Positions 1 to 6,845 are shown, counted from the stretch's first letter. The stretch: 10,618 nt of DNA from Haemophilus parahaemolyticus (GCF_018373095.1 NZ_JAHAHT010000063.1:1-10618), one strand, 5' to 3'. Numbers and translations are program-made. The notes: generated by a model not told the origin, from the letters alone.

Positions 1-20
1 CGTGAATCTTTAAATTCACG
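1..20. terminator. short hairpin after tsaB, possible terminator
   Basis: CGTGAAT at 1-7 pairs with ATTCACG at 14-20 around a 6-base loop, 8 bases past the tsaB stop. For a transcript leaving tsaB on the minus strand the tail lies outside the window, so a U-run cannot be seen. On the plus strand the hairpin is followed by a modest T-rich stretch (27-30), so it could instead end a plus-strand gene to the left. The stem is short and AT-rich; only the inverted repeat itself is certain. Confidence 0.35.
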
Positions 21-28
21 CATTGCTT

Positions 29-724
29 TTACTGCTTATGCGGTAACTTCTTCCAAGTTACTTCATTGCGTAAATAAACAGGTTCGATTTCATCAACCGA
101 TTTTACATTACCTTTCACAATTTCTTGTTCGGCTAAAGCAAGCATATATTTTGCTGAAGGCAAGGTAATTTCACTGATTACAAGCGGTAGATTCTGTTCG
201 GCAAATTGCGGATAAGCTGCCCAACCTGTGCCCACGACGGTAATCTTTTCGTCATCTAATTGAAACTGCTCTAACGCACGTTCTGGCGAGCAAACTTGCT
301 CTTTTACTTTCTCCATCCAACCGTTTTCGGTACGAATTAATTGCGAAAAATAGACCTCATTCATTCTGGCATCAATCAAGGCTATCACTTCTGTTACACC
401 TAGCTCTTGATAAGCCTGCTCTGCCATAGTGGTTAGGTTTGAAATTGGTACAACTTTCAACTCAGCCCCGAATGCTAACCCTTGAGCAACCCCCACGCCT
501 ACGCGTACGCCTGTAAAACTGCCAGGGCCTCGACCGAAGACTAAATAATCCAACTCTTTGATAGAAAGATGAGCATTTTTTAATAAACCATCTACCATCG
601 GTAAAATGCGTTGCGTGTGCGTTCTTGGACTAAGTTCATCTTCAAAAGTGATGTTGCCTTGATGCAACAAAGCCACCGAACAAGCTTCAGTGGCAGTATC
701 TAAGGCGAGAATGGTATGATTCAT
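29..724 (-). CDS. tsaB: TsaB, tRNA threonylcarbamoyladenosine (t6A) biosynthesis scaffold protein
   Basis: This protein (231 aa, formerly YeaZ) partners TsaD, with TsaE and TsaC, in making t6A at position 37 of ANN-decoding tRNAs in the cytoplasm. In the family TsaB is an ASKHA-fold scaffold that dimerises with TsaD rather than a catalyst. Visible signatures are the N-terminal ILALDTATEACSVAL strand (about 5-19), THTQRILPMV (35-44), GRGPGSFTGVRVG (64-76), IDARMNEVYF (117-126) and the C-terminal EPVYLRNEVTWKKLP. All match E. coli TsaB closely, and the length is the same. The ATG at 724 is preceded by AGAGAG with suitable spacing. The gene lies downstream of aroG, separated by a hairpin and REP-like element, so it probably has its own promoter or depends on read-through. 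An exact uptake sequence lies inside it at 180-188. Confidence 0.96.
   Translation of the reverse strand: MNHTILALDTATEACSVALLHQGNITFEDELSPRTHTQRILPMVDGLLKNAHLSIKELDYLVFGRGPGSFTGVRVGVGVAQGLAFGAELKVVPISNLTTMAEQAYQELGVTEVIALIDARMNEVYFSQLIRTENGWMEKVKEQVCSPERALEQFQLDDEKITVVGTGWAAYPQFAEQNLPLVISEITLPSAKYMLALAEQEIVKGNVKSVDEIEPVYLRNEVTWKKLPHKQ
180..188 (+). other. DNA uptake sequence core, Actinobacillus/Mannheimia type
   Basis: Exact ACAAGCGGT inside tsaB. This 9-mer is the known core of the uptake signal in the Actinobacillus pleuropneumoniae/Mannheimia branch of Pasteurellaceae. Further exact copies are at 2068-2076 (+) and 4088-4096 (-). One-mismatch copies are at 2117-2125 (-), 4451-4459 (+), 5386-5394 (+), 5767-5775 (+) and 8311-8319 (-). 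These copies are the main clue to the type of organism. Confidence 0.8.
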
Positions 725-744
725 TCTAAACTCTCTAATTTGTA

Positions 745-812
745 CGTAGAAGTAAGGTTTATCCCTACCCTTATAAAATGAAAATAGGACGGGGATAAAC
801 TCCGTCCCTACG
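745..812. repeat. two inverted GTAG-type REP-like units (BIME-like element)
   Basis: This is an imperfect 68-bp palindrome: CGTAG (745-749), 7 bases, GTTTATCCC (757-765), a centre, GGGATAAAC (792-800), 7 bases, CTACG (808-812). Each half is itself a small unit starting with GTAG and followed by a hairpin with the loop TTTAT. On the minus strand GTAG (811-808) leads GGACGGAG / CCCCGTCC. On the plus strand GTAG (746-749) leads a weaker stem, GTAAGG / CCCTAC. A GTAG foot followed by an imperfect palindrome, in inverted pairs, is the known layout of REP elements tied to RAYT transposases. Whether other copies exist in the genome cannot be seen here. Confidence 0.6.
774..807 (-). terminator. probable rho-independent terminator of aroG
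   Basis: Read on the minus strand, GGACGGAG (807-800), loop TTTAT and CCCCGTCC (794-787) form an 8-bp stem with one A-C mismatch next to the loop. A T-rich tail, TATTTTCATTTTATA, follows. It begins 22 bases past the aroG stop (830-832). It is the same DNA as the minus-strand half of the REP-like element, so the repeat may have been co-opted as a terminator. Confidence 0.55.
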
Positions 813-829
813 ATTTGATACTTTAAAGA

Positions 830-1912
830 TTATTTTTGATGTTTACGACGACGCTCTTCAACCGCTTCTGCTAAAGCAAATAACGCTTTTTCGCTATCTT
901 CCCAGCCGATGCAACCGTCGGTGATGCTTTGTCCGTAAACTAAATCTTCAAGTGTTTGTCCTGATTTCAGATCTTGGCGACCTTCGACTAAATGACTTTC
1001 GATCATCACGCCTGAAATTAACTCTGAACCGCCAGCAATTTGTTTGCAAACATCTTCACACACATCCATTTGGCGTTTAAATTGTTTGCTACTATTAGCG
1101 TGGCTGAAATCCACCATTACGTGTGGACGATGACCTGATTTTTCGATCTCTGCACACACTGCCGCAACTGATTCTGCATCGTAATTTGTGCCTTTATCGC
1201 CACCTCGTAAAATGATGTGGCAATCTGGGTTACCTTCAGTCGATACGATTGCCGAATGACCAAATTTGGTTACGGATAAGAAATGGTGTGGCGATTCTGC
1301 TGATGCAATTGCATCTAATGCAATTTTTACGCTGCCATTGGTACCATTTTTGAAACCTACTGCACAAGATAAACCAGAGGCTAATTCACGATGTACTTGT
1401 GATTCTGTCGTACGAGCACCAATTGCCCCCCAACTCATAAAATCTGCCATATATTGTGGCGTGATCATATCCAAAAATTCACCCGCTGCTGGCACGCCTA
1501 AATCGTTAATATCTGAAAGCACTTTACGACCTAAACGTAAACCATCGTTTAATGCGTAAGTTTCGTTCAAATATGGATCATTGATTAAGCCTTTCCAGCC
1601 CACAGTAGTGCGTGGTTTTTCGAAATACACACGCATAACCACTTCAAGATTTTGATTAATTTTTGGATTTGCACGCATTGTTTTAATTCGATCAGCATAT
1701 TCAAGTGCAGCTTTTGGATCGTGGATCGAGCAAGGCCCAATCACCACTAATAAGCGATCATCTGCACCGTGAATAATTCTGTGAATTGCTTGGCGTGTTT
1801 TTTCCACCGTTTCTGCCGCAACATCACTCGCTGGAAAACGCTCTAATAAAGCAATAGGTGGTAAAAGTTGTTCAATATTTTTAATACGAAGATCGTCATT
1901 TTTATAAGACAT
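830..1912 (-). CDS. aroG: 3-deoxy-7-phosphoheptulonate (DAHP) synthase, class I, AroG (Phe-sensitive) type
   Basis: The enzyme condenses phosphoenolpyruvate with erythrose-4-phosphate to DAHP, the first committed step to Phe, Tyr, Trp and chorismate-derived compounds. The 360 aa match E. coli AroG almost throughout. Metal ligands are visible as C61 (GPCSIHDP), H271 (DFSHANSSKQ), E305 (MIESHLVEG) and D332 (SITDGCIGWED). The substrate-binding KPRTTVGWKG stretch is at 99-108, and GARTTESQVHRELASGLS starts near 165. EFLDMITPQ (145-153), part of the effector pocket, has the AroG form, which favours the Phe-inhibited isoform; this is an inference from similarity. The start ATG at 1912 matches the E. 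coli N terminus (M-x-Y-x-NDDLRIK) and has a weak AAGAGA upstream. A TrpR-like operator lies upstream, an unusual pairing for an AroG-type enzyme compared with E. coli. Confidence 0.97.
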   Translation of the reverse strand: MSYKNDDLRIKNIEQLLPPIALLERFPASDVAAETVEKTRQAIHRIIHGADDRLLVVIGPCSIHDPKAALEYADRIKTMRANPKINQNLEVVMRVYFEKPRTTVGWKGLINDPYLNETYALNDGLRLGRKVLSDINDLGVPAAGEFLDMITPQYMADFMSWGAIGARTTESQVHRELASGLSCAVGFKNGTNGSVKIALDAIASAESPHHFLSVTKFGHSAIVSTEGNPDCHIILRGGDKGTNYDAESVAAVCAEIEKSGHRPHVMVDFSHANSSKQFKRQMDVCEDVCKQIAGGSELISGVMIESHLVEGRQDLKSGQTLEDLVYGQSITDGCIGWEDSEKALFALAEAVEERRRKHQK

Positions 1913-1946
1913 TGTGTTTCTCTCTTGTTGTGTTATGAGTAAGTGG

Positions 1947-1980
1947 CTATAAAGGTAGTGGAATCAAATTAAAATGTCAA
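1947..1980 (-). promoter_or_regulatory. candidate aroG promoter with perfect -35
   Basis: On the minus strand a perfect TTGACA (1980-1975) is followed after 17 bases by TACCTT (1957-1952, weak). Alternatively, TTTATA lies at 1953-1948 at a longer spacing. The -35 begins 4 bases downstream of the TrpR-like palindrome. The -10 match is poor, and a start further upstream overlapping the operator is also possible. Confidence 0.35.
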
Positions 1981-1984
1981 ACGG

Positions 1985-2008
1985 TTTGTACTATTAAAAT
2001 AGTACAAA
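1985..2008. promoter_or_regulatory. TrpR-type operator upstream of aroG
   Basis: A perfect inverted repeat has 11-base arms, TTTGTACTATT (1985-1995) and AATAGTACAAA (1998-2008), around a central AA. The inner 18 bases, GTACTATTAAAATAGTAC (1988-2005), have the layout of known E. coli TrpR operators such as trp and trpR (GTACT...AGTAC). The site is centred about 84 bases upstream of the aroG start. The palindrome is seen directly. The link to TrpR rests on resemblance, and no TrpR gene is in the window. Confidence 0.7.
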
Positions 2009-2065
2009 ATTACTTTGATCAATAAAATTTATGCAAGTGATGGATAGCCATTCATTGAAAGCAAT

Positions 2066-2127
2066 AAACAAGCGGTGATTTTAGCAAGATCCTTTGCAAA
2101 ATACTCAGCAAAAATCGCCGCTTGTTT
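2066..2127 (-). terminator. terminator of the rnd-lrp-ftsK unit, built from inverted uptake sequences
   Basis: The arms 2066-2085 and 2108-2127 pair over 20 positions with one G-T pair (2076/2117) and one mismatch (2083/2110), around a 22-base loop. The outer 10 bp are AAACAAGCGG / CCGCTTGTTT, that is, two uptake cores facing each other. The hairpin starts 9 bases past the ftsK stop (2137-2139), and on the minus strand it ends in TTTATTGC. Inverted uptake sequences used as terminators are known in Pasteurellaceae. In the stretch 1913-2136 this hairpin and the aroG operator/promoter are all I can identify. Confidence 0.7.
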
Positions 2128-2136
2128 CTACCAAGG

Positions 2137-5109
2137 TTAAATAATTTCACGCTTACCGCGTTTATCTGGTGAAGACAAAATCCCTTCACGCTCCATCTGG
2201 TCTAAAATACGTGCTGCACGGTTAAAACCTAAACGAAGATGACGTTGCAAGCCACTAGCCGAAGTAATGCCTGTTTCTTGTACAAAAGCAACTACCTCAT
2301 CAAAACGCTCATCTAAATCGCCACTACCGCTCGTCTCGCCCACCTCTTCATCGGCAGGCGACTCCAAAATACTCTCAATATATTCTGGCTTGCCTCGTGC
2401 TTTCCAGTTATCCGCCACATTCACGACATCATCATCGCTCATATAAGCCCCGTGCACACGCACCAACTCTGGGCTACCTGCTTTGGAATAAAGCATATCG
2501 CCTCGACCTAGCAAATTTTCCGCACCAATGCTATCTAAAATAGTGCGAGAATCGTAAGGGCTTGCCACCGTAAATGCAATACGGCTTGGAATATTCGCTT
2601 TAATCACGCCTGTAATGACATCGGTTGATGGGCGTTGCGTTGCCAAAATTAGATGGATACCAATTGCACGTGCTTTTTGTGAAATACGCATAATGTATTC
2701 TTCCACCTCTTTGCCTGCAGTCATCATAAGATCAGCAAACTCATCCACCACCAAAACAATGTAGCTGAGTTTGCCCAACGCAGGCGGCATTTTATCCATT
2801 GAATCGCCCTCTTTCCAACTTGGATCCGCAATTGGCATTCCCATTGCTTCAGCTTCATCAATTTTATTATTGTAGCCTGTAATGTTACGCACATTTAAAT
2901 GAGTCAGTAAGGTGTAGCGACGCTCCATCTCATCTACTGCCCAACGCAAGGCATTTGCCGCCTTTTTCATATCGGTAACCACTGGCGTTAGCAAGTGTGG
3001 AATATCGTTATACACCGAAAGTTCAACCTGTTTCGGATCAATCATAATCAAGCGAACTTGTTCAGGTGTGAGCTTATAAAGCAAGCTCAAAATCATCGTA
3101 TTGATCCCAACCGATTTACCGCCGCCCGTTTGTCCTGCCACAAGCAAATGCGGTGTGTCCACCATATCCATAATCACAGGTTTATTCGCCAAATCTTTCC
3201 CCAAAATCATCGGCAATTTAGCTTGGGTATAACGGAATTCATCGCTTGCGATCAAATCTCGCAACCACACAATTTCACGATGTGGATTCGGTACTTCAAT
3301 ACCCATATAAGGCTTACCTGGTACCACATCGGTAATACGAATGGTAGACATCATTTCACGGGCTAAATCACTCGCTAAAGAGGTAATTTTTGCCGCTTTC
3401 ACCCCCACTGCGGGTTTAATTTCGTAACGGGTTACCACAGGCCCCACTAATACATCTTCAACCGTCGCTTTTACACCATAGTTTGCCAATGCAGTTTCAA
3501 TGCGTCGAGAGGTCGCAATAATTTCTCCTTCTGTCATCTGCTGACCACTTGGTTGATGCTCTTCCAATAAATTCAATGTGGGTAATGGGGTGGTTGGTTT
3601 TTCCAACTTTTTACTGCCTTGCAATAATGGATGAATTAAAGTTTCGCCATAGCCACCTCGGGGATAGTCGGGGGTATTCCCCTCCGCTCCCACAGCTGCT
3701 TTTAACGGCGTTGTAAATTTTGATGGCGTAGGTTCTGTGCGAATTTGCACATTGGTTGGTAAAGCCGTCTCAAAATGGCTTGAGCCTTCCGTAATCTTAT
3801 TAAACGTATGTTCTAAGCCCACCGCTTTTGCTCGAGCCTCAAGTTCTGCTAAACGCTGGCGTTCCATTTCCGCAAACTCACGTTCACGAATGGCATCAAA
3901 ATCTTCATTTTGCTCTTCGCTTTCTTCCGTCTCCATCAATTTAATCACAGGTGACGATTGCATAAAATGCGGCATTTCAGGCTCAAATGCCACTTGCTCA
4001 GCCATATCAAGTTCAGGATCTTCATTTACTAAACGCACGCTAATTTTGGGTGGAGCGGTCGGATTTGCGAGATTTTCTGCAAAATCCACCGCTTGTTCTA
4101 CTCTCTCCGTTTGTGGTTCAATCGGATTTAAACGCACTTTGGGTAGTTCAACATTCAACCCAATCTTATTTTCGGTTTGGGCTGGCAGTACTTCCGTTTC
4201 AATCTCAGGTAAATTAATTTTCGGCAGTGGAAGCTCTGTATGAATATCGGCAGGATTAAACAAATGCATCTCCGCTGTTTCCACAACCATCGTTGGTTTC
4301 ATTTCAGAAGAAGGCTCGGCGGAAACCCTTTCAATAGAAGAAGATTGATGCAACCCACTGATATTGGGGCGTTTAAAGATCGTAATATCTGTTAGCTGTT
4401 CATCTATCGAAATGACAGTGTCTACACGCTCGTCTGTTGGTTCTTCAGCTGCAAGCGGTAAGTTTTCACTACCGAATTGCAAATCATCTTCGGTTGGCTT
4501 AACTTCGGCTACGGATTTAACTTGCAGAGGTTTTTCTTCCGCTGTGGCATCTTTCGCATTTACCCAATCATAGAAATGAATTAATAATGGAATAAGGGTT
4601 TGACCTGAGCAAAAATAGAATCCAGTTGCAGTCAACAACATTGCCACAAATAAACCACCGAATTGTCCAATATGCTCACTCATCAATCCTTGACTCATCG
4701 CCCCGACAAAACCGCCCGCTAGATAATTTGGTGAGTTAGATAAAATCGTATTCGCTAAACCTGCTAAGCCAATCATCAGCACAAAGAAGCTCAAACTATG
4801 GAGAAAAATACCTTTCACCGTGGCATTTTCTGCTCCACGGGTAAGCAGCATATAAGCAGAAAAGCCCGTTAAACTAAACGGCAAGAGAAATGCCACTTTG
4901 CCAAAAAAAGCATAGAGCAAATCGATCATCCACGCCCCAAATACGCCTGTTTTATTTAGTGGCTCGCTCGTAGCGGTACTCGCCACCGACCACGCATTAT
5001 CTAACGGGCTATAACTTGCCCAAGCGAGAATAAGATAAATCCCAAACAAGCCACAAAGGGCAAAAAGAAAATTAAAGGCGGTTTCTTTTCCTTTAAGTCG
5101 TCTAATCAC
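2137..5109 (-). CDS. ftsK: DNA translocase FtsK
   Basis: FtsK anchors at the division septum and pumps chromosome ends so that XerCD can resolve dimers at dif. The 990 aa show the full plan. Hydrophobic membrane segments lie near 13-33, 66-90, 100-124 and 150-178. A Pro/Glu-rich linker covers about 190-520, with a charged, probably helical part near 393-440. The RecA-like motor has Walker A GQTGGGKS (659-666) and Walker B with VVDEFADL (from 787). The winged-helix gamma domain (about 930-990, ending DKRGKREII) should read KOPS and contact XerD. The linker is much shorter than in E. coli FtsK (over 1300 aa). The start is GTG at 5109, overlapping the lrp stop as GTGA, with AAGGA 7 bases before it; no better start is seen. 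An inverted uptake-sequence pair is embedded in the linker. Confidence 0.97.
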   Translation of the reverse strand: MIRRLKGKETAFNFLFALCGLFGIYLILAWASYSPLDNAWSVASTATSEPLNKTGVFGAWMIDLLYAFFGKVAFLLPFSLTGFSAYMLLTRGAENATVKGIFLHSLSFFVLMIGLAGLANTILSNSPNYLAGGFVGAMSQGLMSEHIGQFGGLFVAMLLTATGFYFCSGQTLIPLLIHFYDWVNAKDATAEEKPLQVKSVAEVKPTEDDLQFGSENLPLAAEEPTDERVDTVISIDEQLTDITIFKRPNISGLHQSSSIERVSAEPSSEMKPTMVVETAEMHLFNPADIHTELPLPKINLPEIETEVLPAQTENKIGLNVELPKVRLNPIEPQTERVEQAVDFAENLANPTAPPKISVRLVNEDPELDMAEQVAFEPEMPHFMQSSPVIKLMETEESEEQNEDFDAIREREFAEMERQRLAELEARAKAVGLEHTFNKITEGSSHFETALPTNVQIRTEPTPSKFTTPLKAAVGAEGNTPDYPRGGYGETLIHPLLQGSKKLEKPTTPLPTLNLLEEHQPSGQQMTEGEIIATSRRIETALANYGVKATVEDVLVGPVVTRYEIKPAVGVKAAKITSLASDLAREMMSTIRITDVVPGKPYMGIEVPNPHREIVWLRDLIASDEFRYTQAKLPMILGKDLANKPVIMDMVDTPHLLVAGQTGGGKSVGINTMILSLLYKLTPEQVRLIMIDPKQVELSVYNDIPHLLTPVVTDMKKAANALRWAVDEMERRYTLLTHLNVRNITGYNNKIDEAEAMGMPIADPSWKEGDSMDKMPPALGKLSYIVLVVDEFADLMMTAGKEVEEYIMRISQKARAIGIHLILATQRPSTDVITGVIKANIPSRIAFTVASPYDSRTILDSIGAENLLGRGDMLYSKAGSPELVRVHGAYMSDDDVVNVADNWKARGKPEYIESILESPADEEVGETSGSGDLDERFDEVVAFVQETGITSASGLQRHLRLGFNRAARILDQMEREGILSSPDKRGKREII
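4052..4096. repeat. inverted uptake-sequence pair inside the ftsK linker
   Basis: An exact uptake core (4088-4096, minus) faces a partial one (AGCGGTC, 4054-4060, plus). On the minus strand they form a hairpin. AGCGGT pairs with ACCGCT, then after one mismatch GGATTTTGC pairs with GCAAATCC with one bulged base; the loop is about 10 bases. No T-tail follows, so this is not a terminator. It encodes roughly residues 339-353 of FtsK in the permissive linker. Confidence 0.65.
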
Positions 5110-5603
5110 AATATTTCCTTTTCTTTCAGCAACAAATAATTCGTCTGTTTCACTTCTTCCATAACCACATAAGTACGAGTATCGTTCACGCCAGGTAAAC
5201 GTAACAGCGTTGTGCCAAGCAATTTACGATAAGCCGCCATATCGGCAACTCTCGTTTTGAGTAAATAGTCGAAATCGCCCGAAACTAAATGGCACTCTTG
5301 GATTTCATCTAACTGCTGCACCGCTTGGTTAAATTCCTCAAATACATCAGGTTTCCCACGCACAAGCGTAATTTCCACAATAACTAAAAGCGGTGCTTCT
5401 AGCAGTTCAGGGTTGAGCAAGGCACGATAGCCCATAATCACGTTCTGTTTTTCTAAACGTTTAACCCTTTCAAGACAAGGCGTTGGCGAAAGCCCTACTC
5501 GTTTAGAAAGTTCGATGTTAGAAATTTTGCCATTACGTTGAAGTTCGTTCAGGATTTTTAAATCAATTGCATCTAATGCACGGGGTAATTTTTTTGCTTC
5601 CAT
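5106..5603 (-). CDS. lrp: leucine-responsive regulatory protein Lrp
   Basis: Lrp is a DNA-binding global regulator that senses leucine and amino-acid supply. The 165 aa match E. coli Lrp almost residue for residue in the key parts. The helix-turn-helix lies in ISNIELSKRVGLSPTPCLERVKRL (about 27-50). The C-terminal RAM/AsnC ligand domain (about 68-150) includes QECHLVSGDFDYLLKTRV and LLRLPGVNDTRTYVVMEEVKQ. The family also holds AsnC and other paralogues, but this degree of identity points to true Lrp. The ATG at 5603 lies 15 bases after the rnd stop, with a weak GAGA before it. The end overlaps the ftsK GTG start by 4 bases, so lrp and ftsK are probably translationally coupled. E. coli also has lrp next to ftsK. 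I saw no clear separate promoter directly upstream. Confidence 0.96.
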   Translation of the reverse strand: MEAKKLPRALDAIDLKILNELQRNGKISNIELSKRVGLSPTPCLERVKRLEKQNVIMGYRALLNPELLEAPLLVIVEITLVRGKPDVFEEFNQAVQQLDEIQECHLVSGDFDYLLKTRVADMAAYRKLLGTTLLRLPGVNDTRTYVVMEEVKQTNYLLLKEKEIL

Positions 5604-5618
5604 AATGTTTATCTCATT

Positions 5619-6737
5619 TTAATTAAATACATTCACCAATTGCTCGCCATATTCTTTTCGCCAACCGCATAATAACTCTGGCAAACGATCAGAAGATCGC
5701 CCTTTGATATGCCAACTAAATAGCTGATTTAACTGACGTTTGCTTGCCACCAGTTCAGCAGGCAGATCAAGCGGTCGAATTTCGGCAAGCTTTTGCTGCA
5801 AGGCTTTTAAGCTATATTTGTAATTAGGCTCATCCACTAAACGTACAATTTTGGCAGGATAAAGTTCCATAGAGGTATTCAAGCCTTGCTCTACTAAACG
5901 TAAGATTTTTTTGCCGTGTCTACGTACTTCATTGGGGTGCATAAAATCTAACAATTGCGAAGGATTTTTTGGCAAAATACGAGCAATTTCATATAAATTC
6001 GATTCTTTTACCACAAAATTCAAAGCTAAATTGCGACTTTGTGCCTCTTCCGCCCGCCATTTTGCCAGTAATTTTAACACAGCTAGCTGCTGTGGTTCTA
6101 ACCGCCACGCATTTGAAATTTTGATGTAAGCTTTGTCTAAATCTTCCACGCGTTCACGCTTCGTTAAAAAAGCGGAACACTCTTCATTCACCGCATTTTG
6201 CCAGTTTGTTTGAGCCAATTCTGCCTGCATTTTCTGATAAATCGGCAACAAATACCACACATCCGCTGCGGCATATTGCAACTGGGTTTCACTTAATGGA
6301 CGGGCAAGCCAATCTGTGCGTGAAGCGCCTTTGTCGAGCTCAACATCTAAATAATGCAATACTAATTTAGCAAAGCCAACGGATGTGCCTAAATTTAAGA
6401 AAGTTGCCATTACTTGCGTATCTACCAACGGTGTAGGCAATTGGTTAAAAGCACATTCAAACACTTCCAAATCTTCACTGCAAGCGTGTAACACTTTGAT
6501 GACTTTTTGATCCGCAAGCAATGCAACAAAAGGACTGAAATCTTTAATCACCGTTGGATCAATCAAACTGACTTGCTTGCCATCAAATAGCTGAATTAAC
6601 CCCAGTTTCGGGTAAAAAGTTCGCTCGCGGATAAATTCCGTATCCAATGCTACTGCAGATACTTGGCGGGCATTTTGACAAACTTCAGCTAATTGCTGCT
6701 CATTTTCCACCCAATGGTAGTGAATTGATGAATTCAT
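5619..6737 (-). CDS. rnd: ribonuclease D
   Basis: RNase D is a 3'-5' exoribonuclease that trims tRNA precursors and other small RNAs. The 372 aa equal the E. coli length (about 375). The DEDDy catalytic set is visible: D32 and E34 in ALDTEF, D89 in HACSEDLEVF, and Y155 with D159 in QYAAADVWYLLPI. SRTDWLARPLSE (139-150) is also typical. An HRDC nucleic-acid-binding domain follows at about 208-290 (WRLEPQQLAVLKLLAKWR; LNFVVKESNLYEIAR), then a second HRDC-like C-terminal region ending LLCGWRKEYG. The ATG at 6737 has GAGAAAAG upstream and faces the divergent mlc-like gene across 153 bases. It is the first gene of a likely rnd-lrp-ftsK unit, with 15 bases to lrp. Confidence 0.96.
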   Translation of the reverse strand: MNSSIHYHWVENEQQLAEVCQNARQVSAVALDTEFIRERTFYPKLGLIQLFDGKQVSLIDPTVIKDFSPFVALLADQKVIKVLHACSEDLEVFECAFNQLPTPLVDTQVMATFLNLGTSVGFAKLVLHYLDVELDKGASRTDWLARPLSETQLQYAAADVWYLLPIYQKMQAELAQTNWQNAVNEECSAFLTKRERVEDLDKAYIKISNAWRLEPQQLAVLKLLAKWRAEEAQSRNLALNFVVKESNLYEIARILPKNPSQLLDFMHPNEVRRHGKKILRLVEQGLNTSMELYPAKIVRLVDEPNYKYSLKALQQKLAEIRPLDLPAELVASKRQLNQLFSWHIKGRSSDRLPELLCGWRKEYGEQLVNVFN

Positions 6738-6779
6738 TTTGGCTTTTCTCGTGATTTTCTTTAAATTTAAAAATAAATA

Positions 6780-6795
6780 TGTGAACTAGATCACA
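6780..6795. promoter_or_regulatory. CRP (cAMP receptor protein) binding site
   Basis: TGTGA (6780-6784), 6 bases, TCACA (6791-6795): a perfect CRP core. It lies in the divergent region between rnd and the mlc-like gene. A TATAAA at 6840-6845 could be the -10 of the mlc-like gene. That would put the CRP centre roughly 64 bases before its transcription start, close to the class I activator position. The site could also affect rnd. The core is seen directly; the promoter geometry is an inference, and the -35 is weak, as at CRP-dependent promoters. Confidence 0.75.
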
Positions 6796-6839
6796 TTATG
6801 CGGATAAATTGGTTGTACTTCTACAAAATTCCCGCAAAA

Positions 6840-6845
6840 TATAAA
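6840..6845 (+). promoter_or_regulatory. candidate -10 box of the mlc-like gene
   Basis: TATAAA, 45 bases before the ATG at 6891. No good -35 lies 16-18 bases upstream, which would suit activation by CRP at 6780-6795. Apart from this and the CRP site I see only AT-rich DNA in the intergenic region. Confidence 0.3.

Noticed and set aside
1266..1559. 97-codon plus-strand open frame opposite aroG
   Set aside because: It is a shadow of the highly conserved aroG coding sequence and resembles no known protein family.
4052..4096. Hairpin in ftsK considered as an internal terminator
   Set aside because: The sequence after the stem on the minus strand is CCACCC, not a T-run.
3737..4243. 168-codon plus-strand open frame opposite ftsK
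   Set aside because: It mirrors the ftsK linker, has Ser-rich nonsense composition and no ribosome site. FtsK on the other strand is unmistakable.
6760..6771. TTTAAATTTAAA palindrome, considered as an operator
   Set aside because: Low-complexity AT palindromes are expected by chance in this AT-rich intergenic DNA, and no known regulator consensus fits.
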